Below are positions 8,052 through 15,052 of a stretch of DNA of 24,715 nt, piece after piece. The notes beneath the pieces are model-generated. The model saw only the letters and a program-made list of their open reading frames with translations. It did not search any database and was not told the origin of the DNA. The DNA comes from Anaerolineaceae bacterium (GTDB taxonomy: Bacteria > Chloroflexota > Anaerolineae > Anaerolineales > Anaerolineaceae), in contig DMDF01000103.1 in NCBI GenBank assembly GCA_003446605.1, positions 1 through 24,715 of the forward strand, read 5' to 3'. Each line of letters begins with the position of its first letter. Positions within the stretch are counted from its first letter, which is position 1. A program made the translations under genes and the position numbers.

Positions 8052-8309
8052 TTAATCTTGCGGTAATGGGGAATCGATTCTTTCTTCCGGATGGAAATCT
8101 ACTTGTCTGAAAGAGAGAATTGGAATACCCAGATCGAATAAACGATCCAGTAAGCCCCGCAGGGCAGCCTGGTCTATGACAGGACCGGTAAGGATGGTAA
8201 TACCGTTCTCGTTGTACTGAATATGAAAGGCTTGCAACCAATCAGACCAATTCTCACCGAGATGCCCTTGGATTTGGATTTGATAGTAATTACGATGTAT
8301 TTCCATCAT
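8052..8309 (-). CDS. small conserved partner protein (module 2 copy)
   Basis: This 85-aa homologue of the protein at 5982-6230 carries the same TGPVIDQAAL / RGLLDRLFDL core. The ATG at 8307-8309 is preferred over the ATG four codons upstream (8319-8321) for two reasons. A GGGG sits 6 nt before it. It also makes the N-terminus the same length as the paralogue, with six residues before NYYQI in both. The gene ends 19 nt before the radical SAM start and begins 95 nt after the LuxR stop. It has no membrane segment or signal peptide. High conservation across its whole length argues for a folded protein rather than a leader-plus-core precursor peptide. Confidence 0.85.
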   Translation of the reverse strand: MMEIHRNYYQIQIQGHLGENWSDWLQAFHIQYNENGITILTGPVIDQAALRGLLDRLFDLGIPILSFRQVDFHPEERIDSPLPQD

Positions 8310-8372
8310 TGAATTCCCCATTCAAATGTTAGTATAAGGATACACTTCCTTATGGAGGAGATTCAACAGAAG

Positions 8373-8393
8373 AAGGTATTATTTGAGTATTAT
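8373..8393 (-). promoter_or_regulatory. shared 21-bp upstream element, module 2 copy
   Basis: On the minus strand ATAATACTCAAA is followed by TAATACCTT, with TAATAC repeated at an 11-bp period. Just upstream the sequence reads TATAAT (8389-8394), a possible -10. The element lies 63 nt before the small-gene start and matches the copy at 6296-6316 at 19 of 21 positions. It starts 12 nt past the regulator's stop, so it may give the module its own promoter. Confidence 0.55.
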
Positions 8394-8404
8394 AGGGAAA
8401 ATAG

Positions 8405-11086
8405 TTAGGAGATAATGAATAGTGCTTTGGCTCGAGAGACCGCCTGTACTCGGCTGTGTACATTTAATTTTCGGTAAATATTGTATGAATGCACTTTAAT
8501 GGTTGAAAGGGAAAGATGTAATTTATAAGCGATTTGCTGGTTGGATAAGCCTTCCGCAATGAGAGCGAGGATTTCATGCTCACGGTCACTCAGTGGTTCG
8601 ATCATCGCACCATCCAATATAATAAATTCATCTTTACCCTTCTTCAATTCCAGCTGAGGGAAGAGCGCCAGTAATTTCCCGGTATATTCCGGCTGGATAT
8701 CCTGCCTGGCTGCTTCATATAATAAGTTGAGGATATCCGTACCTTGCTCCAGAAAGACCTGGATTTGATTTTCAGGTTGGGCGAGAGTTAGAGCCTTATG
8801 CAGATAGCGCATCGCTTTAGTGCGATCCTTGTTTTTATCATAAGCCACTGCTAATAATACAGCATATTGAATGGTGAAATCATCCAAATTATCTTTCAGC
8901 GAATCATCGTAGAGATTCTGTAAGATGGTTATCGCTTGCTGGGCTTCTCCCTGATAAAGGAGGAACCAAGCATGTGTAAAAGCATAGAGATCATCAACGG
9001 TGGAAAAGAATACTGAGAAAGAATTTAATTCTTTGGCAAGACCAAGTTTGGACGTGTCAATTTGGTTTTCCCATTCTTCGATTTCATCGATGTTTCCCAT
9101 CAGCAATTTTAACTGGATGATTCGGCAGGCAACCACAAAATCATCCACTTCTGTCATATCGAACTGAGTAGCCAGGTCCTCAGCTTTTTGCATGGCATTG
9201 ACAGCTTCTTTTACTTCACCCATTGCGATGTGTACTCTCGCCAGGGTTGTGGAGAGCCCAAAGAAATGGCTGATCTCCCATCGAGTTGTCATATTCAACC
9301 CTTGCTGGAGTAACCGCTTGGCTTCGTCAAGTTGATTGTGTTTATAAGCAATTTCGGCTAAACCCAGCAAGGCAACACTACTGGCAGAAAGAAACTCATC
9401 ATTACCGATCTCTGACATTGCAAGGACATCCTGGTAAGTTCGGGATGCCTCGGTAAGTTTCCCCTGGTATTTGTACAAATCTCCAATATAGGAGAGAGAT
9501 ACGATGGCGATGATCAGATTTCCATTCGCACGAGATTTATTATAAGTTTTACGCAGCCGGTCCATGGTATTTCGAATCGAGCTAGGGGTATAAAGGGATT
9601 GCATCAAATCATATAACCCTGCAAAGAATTCATCATCGGGGGGATTTTGTTTGATAATCTCGAGCTGCATGGCTGCTTCTTGTTGTTTGCCCTGCAAGAT
9701 ACACAGAAGCGCTTTTATTGCAGCCGGCTGGTAAGAGCAATGTTCTTCCGCATTTTCGATGATATCCAGCAGAGAGAGGATCTCTTGATAGGCGCTTCCC
9801 TCCAGAATCAAGCATATTACATAATAAGAACAGAGAGTTGGATTCTGATGCAAAATCTCAGCTGGGATCCTTCTCACCCAATTCATGAAAGTTGTGAATT
9901 GACCATGGCTGAGGGCATATTCACCCTGTGCCTGGACTAAGCGAGAAGTTCTTTGATAATCCTCTGCTTGAAAACTGTGTTCGATGGCTTCTGAGAGATT
10001 CCCGTTTTTCTCAAACCATTCACTAGCTTGCAGATGCATTTTCCTAATCTTCTCTTTATCTGATTTCTGAAGTTGACTTTGCAGTAAATCGGCGAATAGG
10101 TTGTGATAGCGATACCATGTGCGCTGGTTATCCAGAGGAATGATGAAAAGATTATAGCGTTCAAGGCGTTCCAGCATCTCCTGACTGTTATCTTTCTCCA
10201 AGATAAGATCGCATAACGGAGCACAGAACCGATCGAGGATGGAGGAATACAGGAGAAATTCACGCACATCTTCAGGCTGATTCTTCAAGGCTTCTTCAAC
10301 AAGATAATCCAGAATAAAACGGTTGGTGCCCTTGAATGATTCGATGAATGTAGAAATACTTTTCTCATCCTGCAGGGAGCGTATCGCGGAAGCTGCCAGC
10401 TGCATCCCCGCGATCCATCCTTCGGTTTTATTGGTAAGGGCGCGAATATTGCGACGTGAAAAGAATCGACCAATAGAAGTCGTAAAAAAGTCGCTGGCTT
10501 CCTGTTGCGTGAAACAAAGATCCGCACGCCGAATCTCCGTTAAATGCCCATTTACACGCCATCTTGACAGGTTGAAAGGAGGATCTGCGCGTGTGATCAA
10601 AACGATATGAACATTTTCGGGGAGGTTCTCAATCATGAAATTCATATTCTCATGAATGCTAGTTGTATGGATCAAATGGTAATCATCCAGCACGAGGATA
10701 ATATTTTCCTGGGCAGAGAGCATACAATTAAGCAGGATGTTGATGTCTTGCCGGATATTGCCTTGAAATAGATCCTTTTTTTTCGCTAATATTTCCTGTA
10801 ACTGGGGAAAACCGCAATCGTTAAAGGCGTGGATTAAGTATTCGATGAAAAGGGTGGGGTTGTTATCGCTTTCATCTATATTCAACCAGGCAATGGGATG
10901 TTGGTATTCCTGATTCCAATCAGCAAGCAAACTAGTTTTCCCATAACCTGCCGGTGCAGAGATCAATACCACACGCTTGCTGATGCCATCTTCGAGAAGA
11001 CTGGTTAACCGCGGTCGGTGAACGAGATGTTCCCGCACTTTAGGGAGGAAAAATTTCGTATGAAGAAGATTGATTTCTATTGCCAT
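8405..11086 (-). CDS. LuxR family, MalT-like ATP-dependent transcriptional regulator
   Basis: This 893-aa protein has the three-part layout of the MalT/LAL regulators. An N-terminal STAND-type NTPase carries Walker A APAGYGKT (44-51) and a Walker B-like LVLDDYH near residue 135-141. A long helical tetratricopeptide-like middle follows (about 350-800). The C-terminal LuxR-type helix-turn-helix begins LSDREHEILALIAEG and contains SNQQIAYKLHLSLSTIKVH. Such proteins bind an effector, oligomerise with ATP and activate nearby promoters. The two small-protein/radical SAM modules directly downstream on the same strand are the natural candidates for control. The ligand cannot be inferred. Only a weak AGGG is seen before the ATG. 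Confidence 0.93.
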   Translation of the reverse strand: MAIEINLLHTKFFLPKVREHLVHRPRLTSLLEDGISKRVVLISAPAGYGKTSLLADWNQEYQHPIAWLNIDESDNNPTLFIEYLIHAFNDCGFPQLQEILAKKKDLFQGNIRQDINILLNCMLSAQENIILVLDDYHLIHTTSIHENMNFMIENLPENVHIVLITRADPPFNLSRWRVNGHLTEIRRADLCFTQQEASDFFTTSIGRFFSRRNIRALTNKTEGWIAGMQLAASAIRSLQDEKSISTFIESFKGTNRFILDYLVEEALKNQPEDVREFLLYSSILDRFCAPLCDLILEKDNSQEMLERLERYNLFIIPLDNQRTWYRYHNLFADLLQSQLQKSDKEKIRKMHLQASEWFEKNGNLSEAIEHSFQAEDYQRTSRLVQAQGEYALSHGQFTTFMNWVRRIPAEILHQNPTLCSYYVICLILEGSAYQEILSLLDIIENAEEHCSYQPAAIKALLCILQGKQQEAAMQLEIIKQNPPDDEFFAGLYDLMQSLYTPSSIRNTMDRLRKTYNKSRANGNLIIAIVSLSYIGDLYKYQGKLTEASRTYQDVLAMSEIGNDEFLSASSVALLGLAEIAYKHNQLDEAKRLLQQGLNMTTRWEISHFFGLSTTLARVHIAMGEVKEAVNAMQKAEDLATQFDMTEVDDFVVACRIIQLKLLMGNIDEIEEWENQIDTSKLGLAKELNSFSVFFSTVDDLYAFTHAWFLLYQGEAQQAITILQNLYDDSLKDNLDDFTIQYAVLLAVAYDKNKDRTKAMRYLHKALTLAQPENQIQVFLEQGTDILNLLYEAARQDIQPEYTGKLLALFPQLELKKGKDEFIILDGAMIEPLSDREHEILALIAEGLSNQQIAYKLHLSLSTIKVHSYNIYRKLNVHSRVQAVSRAKALFIIS

Positions 11087-11185
11087 ATCCCTGTTATTAA
11101 AACCTAATGTACCTATTATACGAAGTTTAGCACAGGTGTGTTAAACCAGCGCCATTTTAAAGATGGACAAAAGCCATCTTGTTAA

Positions 11186-11217
11186 AAAAACCTGTGGCAA
11201 GGGCGCCACAGGTTTTT
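11186..11217 (-). terminator. strong hairpin terminator, bidirectional in form
   Basis: The perfect 13-bp stem AAAAACCTGTGGC / GCCACAGGTTTTT encloses the 6-nt loop AAGGGC. A-runs and T-runs sit at both feet, so it can act in either direction. It separates the methyltransferase gene (upstream on the minus strand) from the LuxR regulator. A weaker hairpin, AAGATGG / CCATCTT at 11160-11180, follows. Confidence 0.85.
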
Positions 11218-11424
11218 AAAAGAAATGCAGCACGCATTTCGAAGAATTTGGTTGCATCTTCATCTTTATGAAGAGGGTATTAATTATAATCCATTTTTTA
11301 TACAAAGAAGGATCCACTTGCGAGTGGTGTAACTTTAACTTCAGGTTGTGCCAAAGAAGGATCATAGATTTAATACTTTACAGTTTAAGAAGAAATATTG
11401 GATGCCGAAGAAATGCCTTTCTTT
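11218..11424. other. non-coding stretch with small hairpins and a direct repeat
   Basis: Visible structures are the hairpin GAAATGC-AGCAC-GCATTTC (11222-11240), the hairpin CCACT-TGCG-AGTGG (11314-11327), and the 12-bp direct repeat CAAAGAAGGATC at 11303-11314 and 11352-11363. No credible ORF is present. This would be the 3' region of the methyltransferase transcript. Confidence 0.45.
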
Positions 11425-12177
11425 TTATTTAAATGGTTTACCTTGCCACCTTAATATCCCTCTCCTTCGTTTCCTTATTAAAAAAGTTGCTCTATTATCA
11501 TTATCAATGCAATAATCTTCCATAGGTCCACTGAAAAATGTTATTTCCCCATCTTTATTGACCCATTCTGATAATATATCTTCGAAGTCATCGCCATACT
11601 CCCACGCAACCAAGCTGCCGGATGTGGGTATAGGGTTACCATGATATCTGGGCTCTTTCAGATAGGTAATTTTGGAATTTGTATCAATTGTTGCCACTTG
11701 TTCTGATTTTTTATTTGCATGCTTGTTTTCCAGGGGAACAGTACCAATGATATAACCGGTCTTGCTTAAACACCTCAGTAATTCAGATATTGCTTTTTGT
11801 GGATTAAATAAATGTTCAAGGATATCCTCAATGAGAAATAAATCATAGGATTCATTTTTGCAAGTTAAATTCTCTAAATTCTGATTTTCGAACCGACCCA
11901 CCTTTTCACCAAGTTTTTTATCTGGATAGTATTGCGTTCCCACATAATTTTTTGCCCTTTTCACAACCCAATCATTAATGGGAGCAAATTCCATAACCCT
12001 TATGCTATCCCAATCTTTTATATATTTATTCAATATATAATGAATCCTTCTTTGGCGTGGTGCCGAATTACATTCAACACATCGATAATTTCTCCATCTT
12101 TCGCTGAAAATAAATCTTGTACCACCGCAGATGGTGCATTTTCCAGTCTTTTCTGGAAAGCTTGTTGAATCATTCAT
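11425..12177 (-). CDS. class I SAM-dependent methyltransferase with N-terminal zinc ribbon
   Basis: This 250-aa protein begins with a CxxC pair (C14, C17) and a second pair (C33, C36), forming a likely zinc ribbon. A Rossmann-type methyltransferase domain follows (about 55-150). Motif I is unusual: VMEFAPINDW at 61-70 in place of the common glycine-rich loop. YDLFLIEDILEHLFNP (111-126) resembles the motif IV/post-IV region of the Methyltransf_11 group. The gene is AT-rich compared with the LuxR gene and lies at the edge of a polysaccharide-type region, so acquisition by transfer and a sugar or lipid target are possible. AGAGG lies 8 nt before the ATG. The substrate is unknown. Confidence 0.8.
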   Translation of the reverse strand: MNDSTSFPEKTGKCTICGGTRFIFSERWRNYRCVECNSAPRQRRIHYILNKYIKDWDSIRVMEFAPINDWVVKRAKNYVGTQYYPDKKLGEKVGRFENQNLENLTCKNESYDLFLIEDILEHLFNPQKAISELLRCLSKTGYIIGTVPLENKHANKKSEQVATIDTNSKITYLKEPRYHGNPIPTSGSLVAWEYGDDFEDILSEWVNKDGEITFFSGPMEDYCIDNDNRATFLIRKRRRGILRWQGKPFK

Positions 12178-12469
12178 ATCTCCATCCTCTTTTCATCAAA
12201 TTTATATCTGATTGTATACTTTATTTGTTTAAGAATAAAGTAAATGGAACAATCGGATGTTAAATAAGTATCGTGTCAAACCCTCAAAATTTATCACCAT
12301 GGCAAGAACTATTCTAAATGAGTATCATCCATGATAAATTATTGCAGATAGAAGTTTGGCAACATTCTTCTAATTTATGGTGGATTAAAGTTGAGCAAAA
12401 TTTGATTCCTGATTTGTTTTTAATACCGTAAAAACCCCATCTGTGCAAATCTATCAAACATATTTATTT
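12178..12469. other. AT-rich intergenic region
   Basis: This gap of about 290 bp lies between two minus-strand genes. It must hold the promoter of the methyltransferase gene and the end of the glycosidase transcript. I see no ORF, clear promoter pair or strong hairpin. Confidence 0.5.
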
Positions 12470-13405
12470 TTATTCCCTTATTAAAAGGATGTCGCTGGTC
12501 CCGCGTTCTTTATTCTTCCCCAGCGGATTATTAACGACCCTATCCATAAACACCATGGTGGAAGATCCACCGCCATCGAGATTATAAGCGTCAGTGCATC
12601 CCAATTCTTTGAACATGGCTGCATATTCTGTGAGTGTCACTCCCATGCTATAACCACGGCTGCGACCATCCACAACGATAAATATAAGATGGTTTTTATC
12701 AATGATCCCAACCCCGGTTCTTGGCTGATTTCCCTGAATGGAATGGTTACCAAAATTTGTATCGATCTCTACTTTGGATGAGTTCTCAATAATCTGGTTG
12801 TTTACGATCAATGCTGGGCCAAAAGATAGGGTATTCCAGACACCAGCCTCAAGAAGTTCCTGCGCGTTGGTTTGCGTTTCATCATAGATCTTCATGGAGC
12901 CATCGAGGTAAAATGCAAGCCCCATCCGTGCTGGTACGTCACGGTAGATAATCCCATTGCGAATGATGATTCCATCCGTTCGAAAGCCATAATAATCCCC
13001 ATTGATCGCAAAAATTGCATCGTTTGCTTCTGCAATTTGAGAAGTGGCTGCAATGATATTTCTGCCAAACTGGTCATCAGCAAAGGCGTTGCTTAACTGG
13101 GTGGCAGCGGTCAGAACAACGTCTGCAACAAAGTAAGTTAGTGCGTTTTCACCGCTGCCACTCGCGTATTCTTTTATTGAGATCGAAAGTGTTGAACTCT
13201 GGTAATTCCAATCATCATAAATGATCGATTCTGTTGGGCTTTCTTCCTGATTTGAGTCCATCTCAGTCGATATAGCACTAGAATAGGCATTCACATTGGA
13301 AATTTCAACATGTTTGATCAGATATCGATCGGCTGCAAGAAATGCTGCTATACCGATAAGGACGATAATTGTGATGATTAATATTTTCTTTTTGTTTTTT
13401 ACCAT
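12470..13405 (-). CDS. membrane-anchored phosphodiester glycosidase (NAGPA domain, DUF2233)
   Basis: This 311-aa protein has a single N-terminal membrane anchor (about residues 8-25, preceded by KNKKK), so the catalytic part should be outside. The domain at about 85-310 shows family marks: AINGDYYG (133-140), DGIIIRNG (144-151), PRTGVGI (228-234), VVDGRS (244-249) and NLDGGGSSTMV (275-285). The family includes the enzyme that uncovers N-acetylglucosamine-1-phosphodiester bonds, and bacterial relatives sit in exopolysaccharide loci. Here the genes across the divergent gap are a broken DedA and a glycosyltransferase. The ATG has GAGGA 6 nt upstream. Confidence 0.9.
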   Translation of the reverse strand: MVKNKKKILIITIIVLIGIAAFLAADRYLIKHVEISNVNAYSSAISTEMDSNQEESPTESIIYDDWNYQSSTLSISIKEYASGSGENALTYFVADVVLTAATQLSNAFADDQFGRNIIAATSQIAEANDAIFAINGDYYGFRTDGIIIRNGIIYRDVPARMGLAFYLDGSMKIYDETQTNAQELLEAGVWNTLSFGPALIVNNQIIENSSKVEIDTNFGNHSIQGNQPRTGVGIIDKNHLIFIVVDGRSRGYSMGVTLTEYAAMFKELGCTDAYNLDGGGSSTMVFMDRVVNNPLGKNKERGTSDILLIRE

Positions 13406-13623
13406 AGCTATTCCTCATCAAAATACAGCAGAAGGATCACCGGCATGCGGAACACACCAAAATTCTCGACAATACTATTTTGACTCAGATTTGCCCTTTG
13501 TTAACCATCCAGAGATGGAAAGGGTCAAGGATTGAATCATTCTGCGGGTACCGTTCAAATCATCCTTACGAGCGTATCGATGCGCCGTATATGTCACAGA
13601 TTATATTCAGAAAGAATTGGTTT

Positions 13624-14079
13624 ATGTTAGAATTACTCGCTTCTGCACCTACAGGAAATGTACTACCTTATATTTTCTTAACACTTGCAGCTCTGGCGGA
13701 AGGTACTGTGATTATATTTGATGGTGCGGCTGTGTCTATTGGGCAGCTGCCGCTATTGCCAGTATTCCTTGCAGTAGTTTCTGGGAATTTGTTTGCCGAT
13801 CTGGGCTGGTACAGTCTTGGTCGTTTCGGTAAATTAGGATGACTAGAACGGATTGGTGGCAAAGCGGGTGTTGATTCCAAAAAATTCGAACGATTGGAGA
13901 AAAGTGTTCAGAAAGATGGTCCTTGGATGGTATTTCTCTCCAAGCTTACTATTGAATTGCCAATTCCTACCCTCATCACGATTGACTTGAACCGGGTAGC
14001 CATGCAACGATGGCTGATTCCGTGGATCAGTGGGGAGATCATCACATCCGCAGCGCTTTTGACAGTAGGCTATCTATGA
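13624..14079 (+). pseudogene. DedA family membrane protein, broken by in-frame stop
   Basis: From the ATG at 13624 the frame encodes a DedA/SNARE-associated-type N-terminal half. It has hydrophobic helices, GNLFADLGWYSLGRFGK before the stop, and LERIGGKAGVDSKKFERLEK after it. A single TGA at 13840-13842 interrupts the frame with no shift; the missing residue sits between KLG and LERIGG. The frame ends at a second TGA (14077-14079) just after LLTVGYL, earlier than family members normally end. DedA proteins are inner-membrane proteins linked to lipid-carrier transport. UGA is a normal stop elsewhere in this window, so mutation is the simple reading. A single-base sequencing error at 13840-13842 is also possible. 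The Shine-Dalgarno is weak. Confidence 0.75.
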
Positions 14080-14133
14080 AATGCGAACATCCATAAAAAA
14101 GACCATGGGAACCAGGTTAAAAGGAGTCTGAAA

Positions 14134-14847
14134 ATGGCACGTACAAAACGAATAGTAGGTCTTGTAGTGATACCGGCGTATAACGTAGAGCGCAGCATAG
14201 CCCAGGTTGTGAGGGGCGCAGGGGTCTATCTACCCGTACTGGTTGTAGATGATGGTTCAACAGATGATACAGCGCAGCGAGCCAGAGCAGCCGGGGCAAA
14301 GGTTTCACAGCATGAACAAAACCGGGGGAAAGGGGTTGCTTTACAGACTGGTTTCAACTATGCTATGGAACATAATTATGATTTTGTAATTACCCTGGAT
14401 GCTGATGGGCAGCATGATCCCAATGAGATCCCCAAATTTATAAAATCCTATACTATCTGGCGTGCGGATCTGATCATCGGGCAACGTGATTTTACTTTAA
14501 TGCCGGTCATGCGTCAGATGAGCAATACATTTAGCCGGATTATTTTCTCGTGGGCAGCGGGCAGAAAAATACCAGATAACCAATCCGGATTCCGTCTTAT
14601 CAGCCGGCGGTTACTTGAGGGATTGCTCGAACCGGGCGAACGGGGATATGAATTTGAAGTTGAGATGATCGTCAGTTGTATTCTACAGGGCTACCGAATG
14701 CGATGGGTGCCGATCCGCACCATTTATGAGAATGAAATGAGTCATATTCATCCTCTACGTCACTTTATTAAATTCATGCAGGTATCTTTAAGGACACACC
14801 ACATATTAAAAAATCCCTCATGTCGGGTTAACAAGTCTTACAGTTGA
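14134..14847 (+). CDS. glycosyltransferase family 2 (polyprenyl-phosphate sugar transferase type)
   Basis: This 237-aa GT-A protein shows VVIPAYN (11-17), VVDDGSTDDT (37-46), NRGKG (63-67), the metal-binding TLDADGQHD (87-95) and DNQSGFR (148-154). These marks are typical of dolichyl/polyprenyl-phosphate mannose or glucose synthases. Such enzymes charge a lipid carrier with sugar from a nucleotide donor, and GT-C membrane enzymes then use the lipid-linked sugar; two GT-C-like genes follow at 15053 and 17917. It has no C-terminal membrane helices. AAGGAG lies 8 nt before the ATG. The frame is the same as that of the broken DedA gene, separated by 18 codons after its stop. The donor sugar cannot be told. 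Confidence 0.93.
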   Translation: MARTKRIVGLVVIPAYNVERSIAQVVRGAGVYLPVLVVDDGSTDDTAQRARAAGAKVSQHEQNRGKGVALQTGFNYAMEHNYDFVITLDADGQHDPNEIPKFIKSYTIWRADLIIGQRDFTLMPVMRQMSNTFSRIIFSWAAGRKIPDNQSGFRLISRRLLEGLLEPGERGYEFEVEMIVSCILQGYRMRWVPIRTIYENEMSHIHPLRHFIKFMQVSLRTHHILKNPSCRVNKSYS

Positions 14848-14887
14848 TTGAACGGGATATCACAACATAATCTTATTAAATAAAAAA

Positions 14888-15048
14888 TGGGCGGAACAGA
14901 CCTCATCTTGACCGGGTACTGGATGATTGCAATCATGAGGGATTATGGATTGAGATTGACCTATCCCTGCCAGCAGCGAGAGTGACCAGAGTACTGGACA
15001 GGATCACCTCCAGGCGTGGGTATTCTCAGCAAATCAGAGTAGTAGATA
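14888..15048 (+). repeat. composite direct repeat, copy 1 (tRNA 3' fragment plus IS3 piece)
   Basis: These 161 bp match 19977-20151 except for one 14-nt deletion (GGGCTCGAACCTGC missing after position 14898) and five single-base differences, all transitions. The first 21 bp are the shortened tRNA 3' end and the rest is an IS3 transposase internal piece. Together with copy 2 it brackets the two GT-C genes. It ends 5 bp from the stop of the gene at 15053-17338. Confidence 0.9.
14909..15048 (+). mobile_element. IS3-family transposase (OrfB) fragment
   Basis: One open frame reads LDRVLDDCNHEGLWIEIDLS, then LPAARVTRVLDRITSRRGY and QQIRV. This is the conserved core of IS3-group OrfB just before its expected DNGPEF motif. 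It is cut on both sides, so only about 46 codons remain. It has no start or stop of its own and no terminal inverted repeats. Confidence 0.8.
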
Positions 15049-15052
15049 TTCA

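Noticed and set aside
5982..8309. Small proteins as classical RiPP precursor peptides
   Set aside because: They are conserved along their whole length, with a fold-like hydrophobic pattern and no Gly-, Cys- or repeat-rich core at the C-terminus. They fit a folded partner better; kept only as an open possibility.
13480..13623. Upstream extension of the DedA frame
   Set aside because: It lacks hydrophobic or DedA-like sequence; the ATG at 13624 gives the expected N-terminus.
13840..14079. UGA as a sense codon in this genome
   Set aside because: Several clear genes in the window end with TGA at normal lengths (for example at 791, 14845, 23267 and 23662), so UGA acts as a stop.
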